NCBI RefSeq assembly: GCF_013386825.1 | Contig: NZ_JACARC010000078.1 | Location: 1 to 64,000, forward strand | Direction of reading: 5' to 3' | Source: Pseudomonas sp. IPO3778 | Lineage (GTDB): Bacteria > Pseudomonadota > Gammaproteobacteria > Pseudomonadales > Pseudomonadaceae | Length of the DNA stretch: 64,000 bases | Shown: positions 33,836 through 43,503 of the stretch, piece after piece | How positions within the stretch are numbered: the first letter of the stretch is position 1 | Layout of the letters: each line of letters begins with the position of its first letter | Position numbers and translations under genes: made by a program | The notes under the pieces: generated by a model | The model's database searches: none | What the model saw: only the letters and a program-made list of their open reading frames with translations | What the model was told of the DNA's origin: nothing

Positions 33836-34753
33836 ATGAACAGTGAGCTGCGTAGTTTTTCCTTGATGTCGCTGCCTGCGCTGACGCTGGCCGCCCTGCT
33901 CGCCAGCCTGCTGCCAGGATTGGCACAGGCAACCGAGCCGCCCACACCCACGCCGGGCAAAGTTTTCAAGGACTGCAGGGACTGCCCGGAAATGGTCGTG
34001 CTGCCCTCCGGCACGTTCACCATGGGCACGCCGGAGGACGAGGTCGGCCGCGAGCCGGACGAAGGCCCTCTGCACCCGGTAACGTTCGCCAAACCACTGG
34101 CCATCAGCCGCTTTCAGGTGCTCAAGAGCCAGTGGGACGCGTACCTCGCCGACACCGGTTATGTGATGCCTGACGGCGACAATCGTCCCGGGCGCGCGTG
34201 CAAGGCCGGGATTCCCGACTATTCGGGCAGCGACCCGAAAAAACAGTACACCGACCGGCATCCGGCGGTGTGCATGGACTTTGCCGAAGCCGAGGCGTAT
34301 GTCGCATGGCTGTCGAAAAAAACCGGCAAGGCGTACCGGCTGGTCAGCGAGTCCCTGCGCGAATATGCGGCACGCGCCGGCAGCACTGGGCCCTTCCCCT
34401 TTGCGTTCGATGACGGCAAGGCGTACAGCATCGCCAAACACGCCAACACCTACGGCGCCGCCGATGGCTATAACTTCACCTCGCCGGCCGGCAGCTTCCC
34501 GGCCAACGCTTTCGGCGTCTACGACATGCACGGCAACGTCTATGAGTGGACAGCCGACTGCTACAGCGAAGACTACGTCGGCGCGCCCAGTGACGGCAGT
34601 GCCTGGGTGACGACTGGAAATTGCAAGCTGCGGCGCATCCGTGGCAACGACTGGGGCGAGGCACCGGTGTTCTCGCGCTCAGGCAATCGCAACGCCACCT
34701 ACGCCGACACCCGCGGCGACTGGATCGGCTTTCGCGTGGCACGGGACTTGTAA
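33836..34753 (+). CDS. pvdO: PvdO, FGE/sulfatase-modifying-factor-like chromophore oxidase
   Basis: 305 residues from the ATG at 33836, with GAGAGAAG upstream. The Sec signal is LMSLPALTLAALLASLLPGLAQA. The formylglycine-generating-enzyme-like fold shows PSGTFTMGTPEDE (about 60), CMDFAEAEAYVAWL (about 145), GVYDMHGNVYEW (about 226) and RRIRGNDW (about 262). In P. fluorescens, PvdO carries out the last oxidation from dihydropyoverdine to pyoverdine in the periplasm. It is last of the pvdMNO operon and is followed by a strong terminator. Confidence 0.94.
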   Translation: MNSELRSFSLMSLPALTLAALLASLLPGLAQATEPPTPTPGKVFKDCRDCPEMVVLPSGTFTMGTPEDEVGREPDEGPLHPVTFAKPLAISRFQVLKSQWDAYLADTGYVMPDGDNRPGRACKAGIPDYSGSDPKKQYTDRHPAVCMDFAEAEAYVAWLSKKTGKAYRLVSESLREYAARAGSTGPFPFAFDDGKAYSIAKHANTYGAADGYNFTSPAGSFPANAFGVYDMHGNVYEWTADCYSEDYVGAPSDGSAWVTTGNCKLRRIRGNDWGEAPVFSRSGNRNATYADTRGDWIGFRVARDL

Positions 34754-34805
34754 CCACACCCATTGCAGCGGCGCCGGCCGCTCACTCGTCGCCTGAGCTC
34801 TCGAT

Positions 34806-34848
34806 AAACCCGCGGGCGGCTAAATCGCCGCCCGCGGGTTTCGTCTTT
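34806..34848 (+). terminator. Rho-independent terminator of pvdMNO
   Basis: A perfect 15-bp stem (AAACCCGCGGGCGGC at 34806-34820 and its complement at 34827-34841) with the 6-base loop TAAATC, followed by CGTCTTTT. It lies 53 bp after the pvdO stop. The loop is also the -35 element of the pvdE promoter. Confidence 0.85.
34821..34844 (+). promoter_or_regulatory. PvdS-type iron-starvation promoter of pvdE
   Basis: TAAAT (34821-34825), 16 bases, CGT (34842-34844), CTTTT. The -35 box is the loop of the pvdMNO terminator, and the spacer is the hairpin's 3' arm. It is 61 bp upstream of the pvdE ATG. Confidence 0.85.
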
Positions 34849-34904
34849 TAACCAGCCTAATCCTTGAAACGTTGCCGTCAGCGGCACTAGAAGTGGAACC
34901 CTCC

Positions 34905-36566
34905 ATGACCACAAAATCCCGCGGAGCCATCAGTGAAGTCCTCGGCCTGCTCAAGCCCTACCGGGTCGTCGTGGTGCTGTCGATCTTGCTGGGCATGCTC
35001 GGTGGCGTCAGCGTCACCGCCCTGCTGGCGACCATCAACACAGCCTTGAATGGCACCGGCAGCCCGTCCACCGAAGTGCTGATCACCTTTGCCGGCCTGT
35101 GCGCATTCGCCCTGCTGACGTCGATCCTGTCCGACATCGGCACCAACCATGTCGGCCAGCACATCATTGCCGGCCTGCGCAAATCCCTCGGCGAGAAAGT
35201 CCTGCTGGCGCCCATCGAGCAGATCGAACGTTTTCGCAGCCACCGGCTGATCCCGGTGCTGACCCACGACGTCGACACCGTCAGCGACTTCGCCTTTTCC
35301 TTCGCGCCACTGGCCATCGCCTTCACCGTGACCCTGGGCTGCCTGGGCTATCTGGCGTACCTGTCGCTGCCGATGTTTGCGCTGCTGCTGGTGGCCATCG
35401 TTATCGGTACCGTCGTGCAATACATCGCCCGTGCCAAAGGCATCAGGGGTTTCGAACAGGCGCGCGAGGCCGAGGACGAACTGCAAAAGCACTACAGTGC
35501 GATTGCCGCCGGCGCCAAGGAACTGCGGATCCATCGCCCACGCCGCCAACGCATGTTCAGCCAGCGCATCGAAGGCACCGCCGACTACATCTGCAATACC
35601 CACATTCGTTCGATCAACACCTTTGTCGTGGCCAAGACCTTCGGCTCGATGCTGTTCTTCGTGGTGATCGGTCTGGCGCTGGCCCTGCAATCGCTGTGGC
35701 TGGGCACCGATAAAGCCGTGCTCAGTGGTTTTGTGCTGGTGTTGCTGTACATGAAAGGCCCGCTTGAATACCTGGTCACCACCCTGCCGGTGGTCAGCCG
35801 CGCCAACATTGCGTTCAAGCGCATCGCCGAACTGGCCGAACAGTTTTCCTCGCCCGAGCCGCACCTGTTGCTGCGCGAGGCTGCACCGGTGGATAAACCC
35901 GTGGTGCAGCAACTGCAACTGCACAACGTGCACTACGCCTTCCCGCCGGTCCAGGGCAGCGCCGCGTTCGAACTTGGCCCGGTCAACCTGAACATCGCCC
36001 AGGGCGACATCGTATTCATCGTCGGGGAAAACGGCGGCGGCAAAACCACCCTGATCAAACTACTGCTGGGGCTCTATGCACCGCAGCGCGGTGAAGTCCT
36101 GCTCAACGGCCAGGTCGTCGATGCCGCGGCCCGCGACGATTACCGTCAGCTGTTCACCACGATCTTCGCCGACTACTACCTGTTTGATGACCTGGTGCAG
36201 GGCGAACACCAGGTTTCGGCGGACACCGACCGTTATCTGGAGCGCCTGGAAATCGCCCACAAGGTGAGCATTCAGGACGGAGCCTTCAGCACCACGGACC
36301 TGTCCACCGGCCAGCGCAAACGCCTGGCACTGATCAATGCGTGGCTGGAGGAGCGTCCGGTGCTGGTCTTCGATGAATGGGCCGCCGACCAGGACCCGGC
36401 CTTCCGCCGAATCTTCTACACCGAGCTGCTGCCCGAGCTGAAGCAACTGGGCAAAACCATCATTGTGATCTCCCACGACGACCGCTACTTCGATGTGGCC
36501 GATCAACTGGTGCGCATGGAAGGCGGCCGGGTCGTCACCCATAAAAAGCCCCTCGAAACCGCCTGA
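34905..36566 (+). CDS. pvdE: PvdE, ABC exporter of ferribactin to the periplasm
   Basis: 553 residues from the ATG at 34905 (MTTKSRGAISEV); a TTG 33 bp upstream is rejected. It is a type I exporter half-transporter with six membrane helices in residues 20-290 and a C-terminal ATPase. Walker A is GENGGGKTTL (about 374), the signature is LSTGQRKRL (about 469) and Walker B is VLVFDEWAAD (about 486). It works as a homodimer that moves the acylated peptide precursor across the inner membrane. The NRPS-thioesterase gene starts about 126 bp later without a visible promoter and is probably co-transcribed. Confidence 0.95.
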   Translation: MTTKSRGAISEVLGLLKPYRVVVVLSILLGMLGGVSVTALLATINTALNGTGSPSTEVLITFAGLCAFALLTSILSDIGTNHVGQHIIAGLRKSLGEKVLLAPIEQIERFRSHRLIPVLTHDVDTVSDFAFSFAPLAIAFTVTLGCLGYLAYLSLPMFALLLVAIVIGTVVQYIARAKGIRGFEQAREAEDELQKHYSAIAAGAKELRIHRPRRQRMFSQRIEGTADYICNTHIRSINTFVVAKTFGSMLFFVVIGLALALQSLWLGTDKAVLSGFVLVLLYMKGPLEYLVTTLPVVSRANIAFKRIAELAEQFSSPEPHLLLREAAPVDKPVVQQLQLHNVHYAFPPVQGSAAFELGPVNLNIAQGDIVFIVGENGGGKTTLIKLLLGLYAPQRGEVLLNGQVVDAAARDDYRQLFTTIFADYYLFDDLVQGEHQVSADTDRYLERLEIAHKVSIQDGAFSTTDLSTGQRKRLALINAWLEERPVLVFDEWAADQDPAFRRIFYTELLPELKQLGKTIIVISHDDRYFDVADQLVRMEGGRVVTHKKPLETA

Positions 36567-36692
36567 GGGGTTGCGCCTTCCCCGCCGTCAGGAGAGTCGT
36601 CCTGGCGGCCTTCAACCTGAATGTTTATCGCCGTGGACCCGACTGTCGGCAACGCTGTCAGCGATCACGGTGCTGCCAACCACGAGAGCCCG

Positions 36693-39600
36693 ATGAACGA
36701 CTTACTCGATGATGAGGTACTGGCGCTGCTGATGGCAGATGCCGGCGAGCAATCCCAAGGCATCATTGCCCGCCCCCACCCAGAACGGGCGCCACTCTCA
36801 TTCGCCCAGCAGCGCTTGTGGTTCGTGCAACAGCTGAATCCCGACAGTGGCGCCTATAACCTGCCGCGCGCCGTGCGCCTGACCGGCGCACTGCACGCGC
36901 AGCGTCTGGAAACGGCACTGAACGCAGTCGTTGAGCGCCACGATGTGCTGCGCAGCGCGATTGTCGAGATCGACGGCGTGGCGATGCAAGTGGTCGATGA
37001 GCACGCGATGTTGACGCTCCTGACCGAAGACCTGCGCCACCTCGACGCCGAAGCACGGGAGCAGCAGATTGCCCAACGCACGCGCGCCGAGGCCGCCAAG
37101 CCCTTCGATCTGAAGCAGGCACCGCTGATACGCGCAGCCCTTTTGCGCGTCGCGGATGAAGAGCACCTGCTGCTGTTGACGATGCATCACATTGCCTCGG
37201 ATGCGTGGTCCAACGCGATTCTGATGCAAGACCTTACCCGGGCGTATGCACAAGCCGCCGTCGGCACTCACTCGCCCTTGCCACGCCCGGCTATTCAGTA
37301 CGCCGACTACGCCAACTGGCAGCGCGGTGACTATCTCCACAGCCCGGCGTGCAAAGCCAGTGCCGAATACTGGCAACACTATCTGGGCCAGTCCCTTGCG
37401 CCCCTCGACTTGCCGGTGGATGTACCCCGCAACGACCAGCACCGTCATCCGGCGGGCAACCAGGATTTCAGCCTGCCCGCGCCGCTGGTCCAAGCCATCA
37501 ACCGCGTTTGCCGGCAGCACGGGCTCACACCCTTCGTCGTTGCGTTAGGCGCCTGGCAACTGCTCTTGAGCCGCTACAGCGGCCAATACGATTTCACCGT
37601 GGGCGTGCCCAACGCCACGCGCAACCGCAGCGAGATCCAGGACCTGGTCGGCTTCTTTGTCAGCACCCAGGTGTATCGCGTGCGCATCGATCCGCAAATG
37701 TCGTCCACGGACTTTTTGCTGCGCCTGCGCCGTGAGTCCATGGCGGCGCTGGATCATGCCGATTATCCGCTCGAGCTGAGCTTCGACGACCTGCAGCTGC
37801 AAAGCAGCCAACAGATCAACCCGTTGTTCCAGGTGCTGTTCAACTGGCGCACCGAGGCCGCAGGTACCGGGCCGTTGGACCTGGGTGAGCTGACCCTGGA
37901 TTTCCTTGATGCCGGCATCGGACAGGCCAAGTTCGACCTGTCCCTGGACGTCAGTTACACCCTGAACCGGATCGACGCCAATATCGAGTACAGCCGCGAC
38001 CTGTATCACTCCGCCACCATCGGGCGACTGGCCGGGCACTGGCAAAATATGCTGCAGGCTCTCACCGAACAACCGGGCATCGCCGTCGGCGAACTGCTGT
38101 TGTTGAGCGAGGCCGAGCGCCGCCAGCAACGGCAAGAATGGAATCCACCCGCGTCCACGTTACCGGCTGAGGGTGTTCATCAGCGGTTCGAAAACCAGGC
38201 ACTGGCCACCCCCCACGCCCTCGCGCTGATTTGCGACGATGTGCGCCTGAACTACGCCCAGCTCAATTCGGCCGCCAACGCGCTGGCGCACACCCTGCTC
38301 GCGTGGGGTGTCGGCCCGGAAGTGCGGGTGGGCATCGCCGTCGAGCGTTCCGCGCACATGATCGTCAGCCTGCTGGCGGTGCTGAAGGCTGGCGGCGTGT
38401 ATGTGCCACTCGACCCGCAATACCCGCAGGAACGCCTGGCATGGATGATCGAAGACAGCGGCCTGAGCGTCCTGCTGAGCCAGCGCGCCTTGCTTGAGCG
38501 CCTGCCGTCGGTGCCTGCGGTCAACGTGCTGTGCGTCGATGAGCGGGCGTTGCTCGACAGCCCGCAGAGCGAGAACCCGGTCTGCCGTACCCAAGGCAAT
38601 AACCTGGCGTACGTGATGTTCACCTCCGGCTCCACCGGCCGCCCCAAAGGCGTGGGGATCACCCAGGCGGCACTGGCTGGACACGCCCAAGTGGCCCTGG
38701 ATTTCCTTGGCTTGACCCCACAGGATCGCTCGCTGCAATTTGCCACGTTCAACTTCGATGCGTTTGTCGAGCAACTCTATCCGGCGCTGATCTGTGGCGC
38801 TTCGGTGGTCCTGCGCGGGCCGGATATCTGGGACAGCGACACCTGGTATCGGCAACTGCTGGACAAGCAGTTCACCGTCAGTGACCTGACCACCACCTAC
38901 TGGAACATGCTGGCCAAGGATTTTGCCGCAGCCGGGGTTCGCGACTACGGCCCGTTGCGCCAGGTGATCGTGGGCGGTGAAGCCATGCCGCCGGAAGGCG
39001 TCGCCGCCTGGGGCAAGGCCGGGCTGGGCCACGTACGGCTGCTCAACACCTACGGACCGACGGAAACCACGGTCAGCGCCACCGTGCTCGATTGCAGCGA
39101 TTACGTCAGCGGAAAAACCCCGCTGCCGAAAACCATGCCGATCGGCCGCCCCCTTGCCGGACGCGCCATCTATCTACTCGACCCCGGCGGCCAGGCCGTG
39201 CCGGTGGGTGTCGTCGGCGAGCTGGTCATTGCCGGCGACCTGTTGGCCCGAGGCTATTTCCAGCGCCCGGAACTGACTGCCGAACGCTTCATGCCCGATC
39301 CGTTCAGCGCCGATGGCGGACGGTTGTATCGCACCGGTGATCTGGCCCGCTATCGCGCCGACGGTGTGATCGAGTATGTCGGCCGGCTTGATCATCAGGT
39401 CAAGATTCGCGGTTTCCGCATCGAACTCGGGGAGATCGAATCATGCCTGCTGCAATCCCCCGCCGTACGCGAAGCGCTGGTGGTGGCCAGGGAAGGTACG
39501 GCGGGCTTGCAACTGATCGGCTATGTGGTGCCAAGTGACCGTCAATCGTCGAGCGATCAACGCGATGAACTGCGCGATGCCCTGAAGGCTGAATTGAGAA

Positions 39601-40865
39601 GCCGCTTGCCCGGCTATATGGTGCCCAGCCACCTGCTGGTATTGACGGCCATGCCTGTCAGCCCTTCCGGCAAAGTGGATCGCAAGGCGCTGCCATTGCC
39701 TGACCTCAACCAGCCCCACGCCCGTTTCAAAGCCCCGCAGACGCCACTGGAACAAGCGCTGGCTGAACTCTGGCAGGAAACGCTGCACGTCGAGCGGGTA
39801 GGCCTGGATGACAATTTCTTCGAGCTGGGCGGACATTCGATCCTGGCCATCCAGTTTATCGCCGCACTCAACACACGCCTGGGCATCAAACTCGCCCTGC
39901 AGCACATGCTCGCTCACACGACGGTGGAAGCCCTCGCCCGGTTCATTGCCATGGAGCATCAACAGCAAGCGCAATGCGTGGTCGAACTGTCGACCTCTGC
40001 CAGCGGCGCCCCGCCGTTGTTCTGCCTGCACCCCAGCGGCGGTATCGTGTTTTGCTATCAACCGTTGGCCAAACGCCTGAGCCCGCACGCGCGTACGTTC
40101 GGCGTGATGCACAAGGGCTTTGCCGACAAACACGCCCACGCCCAGACCTGGCCGCAGATGATTGCCGAATACACGCGCCAGATCGTCGACCAGCAGCCCG
40201 AAGGCCCTTATCGCTTGATGGGCTGGTCACTGGGCGGCGCCATCGCCATGGACATTGCCGCCGAACTGGAGCATCAGGGGCATCAGGTGTCCTTTCTCGG
40301 CCTGGTCGACACCACATTGCCGGACAGTGCCTTGCCCGCCGATTTGCCACGCAAGCCACTGGAAGAGGACAACCCCGAGCACTTCAGCGCGCAAAACGAA
40401 CTGGCGACCGCCGTGGAGATGTTCAGCCTGATGTTTGCCCACCTGGAAGAACCCGCGGCGCGTTTCGTTGCCGAGAACCCAGGCATTGACCTCAAGGGTT
40501 TCTACCACTGGGCCAGTCAGCAGGCGGCGACGAGTGAACAGGACATGGTGGCGACCCTGGACGCGATCAAACAGGAAATCATGAACGCCCAGGCGTTCGC
40601 GATCCATGATCGCCTGGTGAAATCCTTCGATGCCTTTACCCTGCCGACGCTCAAGGTCCAAGCCAGTTGCTGGTGGTCGCTGTCCCACAAGACCCTGGAG
40701 CAAGTGTTGCATTCAGAACAGGTGTTGCGTGAGCACACCGTCAGCGGTCAGTTGCAAGGCAGCGTTCATTCACCGCTGCCCCACCGCAGCATGATCTACG
40801 GCGAATCCTTGCTGGCGTCGTTCGAAAGCGTGTTCCTCGCCTGCGAGAAGGCGCTGCACGACTGA
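36693..40865 (+). CDS. PvdD-like terminal pyoverdine NRPS module (C-A-T-TE)
   Basis: 1390 residues from the ATG at 36693 (MNDLLDDEVLALL); a start at 36621 is possible. The condensation domain (about 30-450) carries HHIASDAWS, with Ala for the usual Gly of HHxxxDG. In the adenylation domain (about 490-990; TSGSTGRPKG near 644) I read the pocket code DAEDIGTVSK. Its two acidic residues suggest a basic amino acid such as Lys, Arg or an ornithine derivative. The carrier site is ELGGHSI near 1045. A type I thioesterase has GWSLGG near 1176 and releases the finished peptide. It is the only thioesterase in the window, so it should be the last module of the line even though it is encoded on the other strand beside pvdE. 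Confidence 0.9.
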   Translation: MNDLLDDEVLALLMADAGEQSQGIIARPHPERAPLSFAQQRLWFVQQLNPDSGAYNLPRAVRLTGALHAQRLETALNAVVERHDVLRSAIVEIDGVAMQVVDEHAMLTLLTEDLRHLDAEAREQQIAQRTRAEAAKPFDLKQAPLIRAALLRVADEEHLLLLTMHHIASDAWSNAILMQDLTRAYAQAAVGTHSPLPRPAIQYADYANWQRGDYLHSPACKASAEYWQHYLGQSLAPLDLPVDVPRNDQHRHPAGNQDFSLPAPLVQAINRVCRQHGLTPFVVALGAWQLLLSRYSGQYDFTVGVPNATRNRSEIQDLVGFFVSTQVYRVRIDPQMSSTDFLLRLRRESMAALDHADYPLELSFDDLQLQSSQQINPLFQVLFNWRTEAAGTGPLDLGELTLDFLDAGIGQAKFDLSLDVSYTLNRIDANIEYSRDLYHSATIGRLAGHWQNMLQALTEQPGIAVGELLLLSEAERRQQRQEWNPPASTLPAEGVHQRFENQALATPHALALICDDVRLNYAQLNSAANALAHTLLAWGVGPEVRVGIAVERSAHMIVSLLAVLKAGGVYVPLDPQYPQERLAWMIEDSGLSVLLSQRALLERLPSVPAVNVLCVDERALLDSPQSENPVCRTQGNNLAYVMFTSGSTGRPKGVGITQAALAGHAQVALDFLGLTPQDRSLQFATFNFDAFVEQLYPALICGASVVLRGPDIWDSDTWYRQLLDKQFTVSDLTTTYWNMLAKDFAAAGVRDYGPLRQVIVGGEAMPPEGVAAWGKAGLGHVRLLNTYGPTETTVSATVLDCSDYVSGKTPLPKTMPIGRPLAGRAIYLLDPGGQAVPVGVVGELVIAGDLLARGYFQRPELTAERFMPDPFSADGGRLYRTGDLARYRADGVIEYVGRLDHQVKIRGFRIELGEIESCLLQSPAVREALVVAREGTAGLQLIGYVVPSDRQSSSDQRDELRDALKAELRSRLPGYMVPSHLLVLTAMPVSPSGKVDRKALPLPDLNQPHARFKAPQTPLEQALAELWQETLHVERVGLDDNFFELGGHSILAIQFIAALNTRLGIKLALQHMLAHTTVEALARFIAMEHQQQAQCVVELSTSASGAPPLFCLHPSGGIVFCYQPLAKRLSPHARTFGVMHKGFADKHAHAQTWPQMIAEYTRQIVDQQPEGPYRLMGWSLGGAIAMDIAAELEHQGHQVSFLGLVDTTLPDSALPADLPRKPLEEDNPEHFSAQNELATAVEMFSLMFAHLEEPAARFVAENPGIDLKGFYHWASQQAATSEQDMVATLDAIKQEIMNAQAFAIHDRLVKSFDAFTLPTLKVQASCWWSLSHKTLEQVLHSEQVLREHTVSGQLQGSVHSPLPHRSMIYGESLLASFESVFLACEKALHD

Positions 40866-40887
40866 GTGATCGAACGCGGCAGCACCC

Positions 40888-40919
40888 AACGCAGCAGTCT
40901 TTGGCTTCTGCGTTTTTTT
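40888..40919 (+). terminator. Terminator of the pvdE-NRPS operon
   Basis: The stem AACGCAG (40888-40894) / CTGCGTT (40908-40914) is followed by TTTTTA, 22 bp after the stop codon. Confidence 0.75.
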
Positions 40920-40957
40920 ATGCCCGCAGGTTTATCCCAGGCAAAAGCCGAGCACAA

Positions 40958-40999
40958 AAAAACCGACCCACGCTCCTGGTTCAGGGGCGTGGGCCGGTT
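40958..40999 (-). terminator. Terminator of fpvA
   Basis: On the minus strand there is a stem AACCGGCCCACGC / GCGTGGGTCGGTT with one internal mismatch. It is followed by a T run (AAAAAAA on the plus strand at 40958-40964), about 20 bp past the fpvA stop. Confidence 0.8.
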
Positions 41000-41019
41000 G
41001 TGTGCAACCCGTCAGTGCA

Positions 41020-43503
41020 TCAGAACTGCGGGGTGTACTTCACGGTGAACATCAGGTTGCGCGGGTCACCGAAGTTGTTGTTGCCATCGAGCTGGTTGTA
41101 ACCCGCCGCGATGTACTTCTTGTCGAACAGGTTGTTGGCATTCACCGCCAGGCCGATTTCCGGGCTTAGCTGGTAGCCGACGCGGGCATTCCACACGGTG
41201 TAACCTGGCACGTCGTAGGTGTGCTCATACCCCAGGGTATGGCTTTGGGTCGTGAAGCCCAGCCCCGTGCTGACACGGTTCCAGTCACCGGTGAACTGAT
41301 AGTTGCCCCAGACGCGCAGCATGTGTTTTGGCGTCCAGGTACTGAACACCTTGCCTTCGTTGGCCGGGTCGTCGAGGTATTTGGTGGTGTTGTAGGTGTA
41401 GCCGGCGAACAACTGCAGGTTGTCGACGACTTCACCGCTGATTTCCGCATCGATACCCTGGCTGCGCACCTTGCCTGCGGCAACCGAGCAGTACCAGCCA
41501 TCGCAGACCATGCCCCCGGCGAGGTCATTGAGCGCACGGTTTTCCTGGTCATAGCGGAAGATGGCAAGGGAGGTATTGACCCGACCATCCATCAACTCGC
41601 CCTTGAGGCCGATTTCGTAGTTGCTGCCGATCACCGGTTTGAGCACCGTGCCGTTCACATCCCGCGCAGTCTGCGGCTGGAACACGTCGGTGTAGCTGGC
41701 GTAGACGGCCCACTCGCGGCTCAGGTCATAGACGATACCGGCGTAAGGCGTGACTTCCCCGGTTTCGGTTGAAGTGCTTGGAGCATTCGGGGTGATGCCA
41801 GCGGCTGAGGTCTGGGTCTGGGATTTATAGCTGTAGTTGTACCAACTGACACGGGAGCCGAGGACCAGCGTCAGGTCGTCGACCGGCTTGACCCGCCAGC
41901 TGCCGTAGATGCCCTTTTGACGGATGTCGTATTTGCTCAGGGTTCCGCGACCGCCCGCCGTATTGATCAAACCGTCGTAGCTGATCGGCGCGCGATCGTG
42001 GTTGAGATCAAAGATAGTGTCGCTGCTGTTAGTGAACGTACGGGCCAGACGGTCGTCGGTTTTCAACTGCGAGTAGTTGCCACCCAGCATGACTTCCTGC
42101 TGCATCGACAAGGCTTCGAACTTGCCGGTCAGGTTCATGTCGAGACCGACCTTGGTGGAGTCGAAGTCGGTGACGAAGTTCGCATATTGCACACCGCTGC
42201 CATCCGGCTCGAGACCGTCACCGGCACTTTGTACCCGCTGGTTTTTCGACTGGTTGTCTTCCGTCATGCGCACCGCACCGACCTTGAACGACCAATCGTC
42301 GTTGAAGCGATGCTCCAGATCGGTGTACAGCGTGGTGACGTCAATGTCCGAATGGTTCCAGCGAGCGCCGGTGTACGTCGAGCGCGAGATATCGGGCATG
42401 GAACCGTCGGCGTAACGTGGCAAGCCGCGGATCATGGGGCGCGAGTCGCCATCGGAGCGGCTGACCGCAACGCCCAGGGTGGTGTCTTCGCTCAGGTCGA
42501 AGTCCAGCGCACCGTACAGCGAAAGCGTGCGGTCCCACACGTGGTCGATAAACGAATTGCTCTGGTCCTGGTCGGCAACAAGGCGGCCGCGAATCGTACC
42601 GGTCTGGTTCAACGGGCCACCGGCATCCACTTGCAGACCGTAGTGGTCCCAGGAGCCGGCCTTGCCGGTCACCGTCACGGTGGGGGCCGCCTGGCCGCGC
42701 TTGCGCACCAGGTTGATCGCGCCACCCGGGCTGCCGGTGCCTTGCAACAGGCCGGAGGCGCCACGCAGGATTTCCAGGCGGTCGAAGAAAATCAGGTCCT
42801 GGGTTGCCCAGTTGCCCAGCGCATAGGTGTTACGCGGGATCGGCACACCGTCGTATTGCCAGTCGTCGATCTGGAAACCGCGTGAAGAAATGATCAGGCC
42901 CTTGCCGACACCCTGCAGGCCGACGACGCCGGTGGTCTGGTTGAGCGCGTCCTTGAGGTCGACCAGGTCCTGGTCGTCCATCTGTTTGCGGGTCATCACG
43001 GTGACCGACTGCGGAATTTCCTTGAGGGTGTGAGTGCCCTTGCCGATCGTCACGGCGTGGGAGGTGTACGAATTGCTGCCTTCCGTTGTCGCACCGGCCT
43101 GCTGTGCGCTGATGTTGGTCGCGCCCAGTTCCAGGCCTTGCGTGACGCCCCCACGCACCAGCATCAACGTAGTGCCCTCGGTGCTGTAGCGAACGTCGGT
43201 GCCCTTGAGCAACTCTGCGATGGCCGCCTGCGGGCTCATCTTGCCGCTGACCGAATGACTCTTGAGGCCGGCCATGTCGTCAGCGTTGTAGATCACTTGG
43301 CGGTTGGCCTGCTGACCGAACGCTTGCAAGGCTTGCGGCAGCGGTTGCGCCGCAATATTGAAGCTGGCGTCTTCAGCCATTGCCTGAGCGCTGAGCGGTA
43401 ACGCGCAGACCAGCCCCAAACCGGTCAACACTCGGCGCGACCGCAAGCTGCGGGACATGACGAGTGCCTTGAACAGGGGTTTCAACTCATGAATTGCTGA
43501 CAT
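41020..43503 (-). CDS. fpvA: FpvA, TonB-dependent ferripyoverdine receptor with signalling domain
   Basis: 827 residues. AGAGAG 5 nt before ATG at 43503 supports this start. After the signal peptide (RRVLTGLGLVCALPLSAQA), residues about 47-118 form a STN signalling domain (FNIAAQPLPQALQAFGQQA...VRYSTEGTTLMLVRG), so it is a transducer as well as a transporter. A plug domain (KEIPQSVTVMTRKQMDDQ near 160) and a 22-strand barrel ending in TVKYTPQF follow. It takes up iron-pyoverdine with TonB and signals through an FpvR-like anti-sigma factor to FpvI and PvdS. The receptor should match the peptide made by the NRPS genes that flank it on both sides. Confidence 0.93.
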   Translation of the reverse strand: MSAIHELKPLFKALVMSRSLRSRRVLTGLGLVCALPLSAQAMAEDASFNIAAQPLPQALQAFGQQANRQVIYNADDMAGLKSHSVSGKMSPQAAIAELLKGTDVRYSTEGTTLMLVRGGVTQGLELGATNISAQQAGATTEGSNSYTSHAVTIGKGTHTLKEIPQSVTVMTRKQMDDQDLVDLKDALNQTTGVVGLQGVGKGLIISSRGFQIDDWQYDGVPIPRNTYALGNWATQDLIFFDRLEILRGASGLLQGTGSPGGAINLVRKRGQAAPTVTVTGKAGSWDHYGLQVDAGGPLNQTGTIRGRLVADQDQSNSFIDHVWDRTLSLYGALDFDLSEDTTLGVAVSRSDGDSRPMIRGLPRYADGSMPDISRSTYTGARWNHSDIDVTTLYTDLEHRFNDDWSFKVGAVRMTEDNQSKNQRVQSAGDGLEPDGSGVQYANFVTDFDSTKVGLDMNLTGKFEALSMQQEVMLGGNYSQLKTDDRLARTFTNSSDTIFDLNHDRAPISYDGLINTAGGRGTLSKYDIRQKGIYGSWRVKPVDDLTLVLGSRVSWYNYSYKSQTQTSAAGITPNAPSTSTETGEVTPYAGIVYDLSREWAVYASYTDVFQPQTARDVNGTVLKPVIGSNYEIGLKGELMDGRVNTSLAIFRYDQENRALNDLAGGMVCDGWYCSVAAGKVRSQGIDAEISGEVVDNLQLFAGYTYNTTKYLDDPANEGKVFSTWTPKHMLRVWGNYQFTGDWNRVSTGLGFTTQSHTLGYEHTYDVPGYTVWNARVGYQLSPEIGLAVNANNLFDKKYIAAGYNQLDGNNNFGDPRNLMFTVKYTPQF

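Noticed and set aside
36543..36592. Possible terminator between pvdE and the NRPS-thioesterase gene (CCCCTC...GAGGGG)
   Set aside because: The stem is short, overlaps the end of the pvdE coding region and lacks a T run; co-transcription is more likely.
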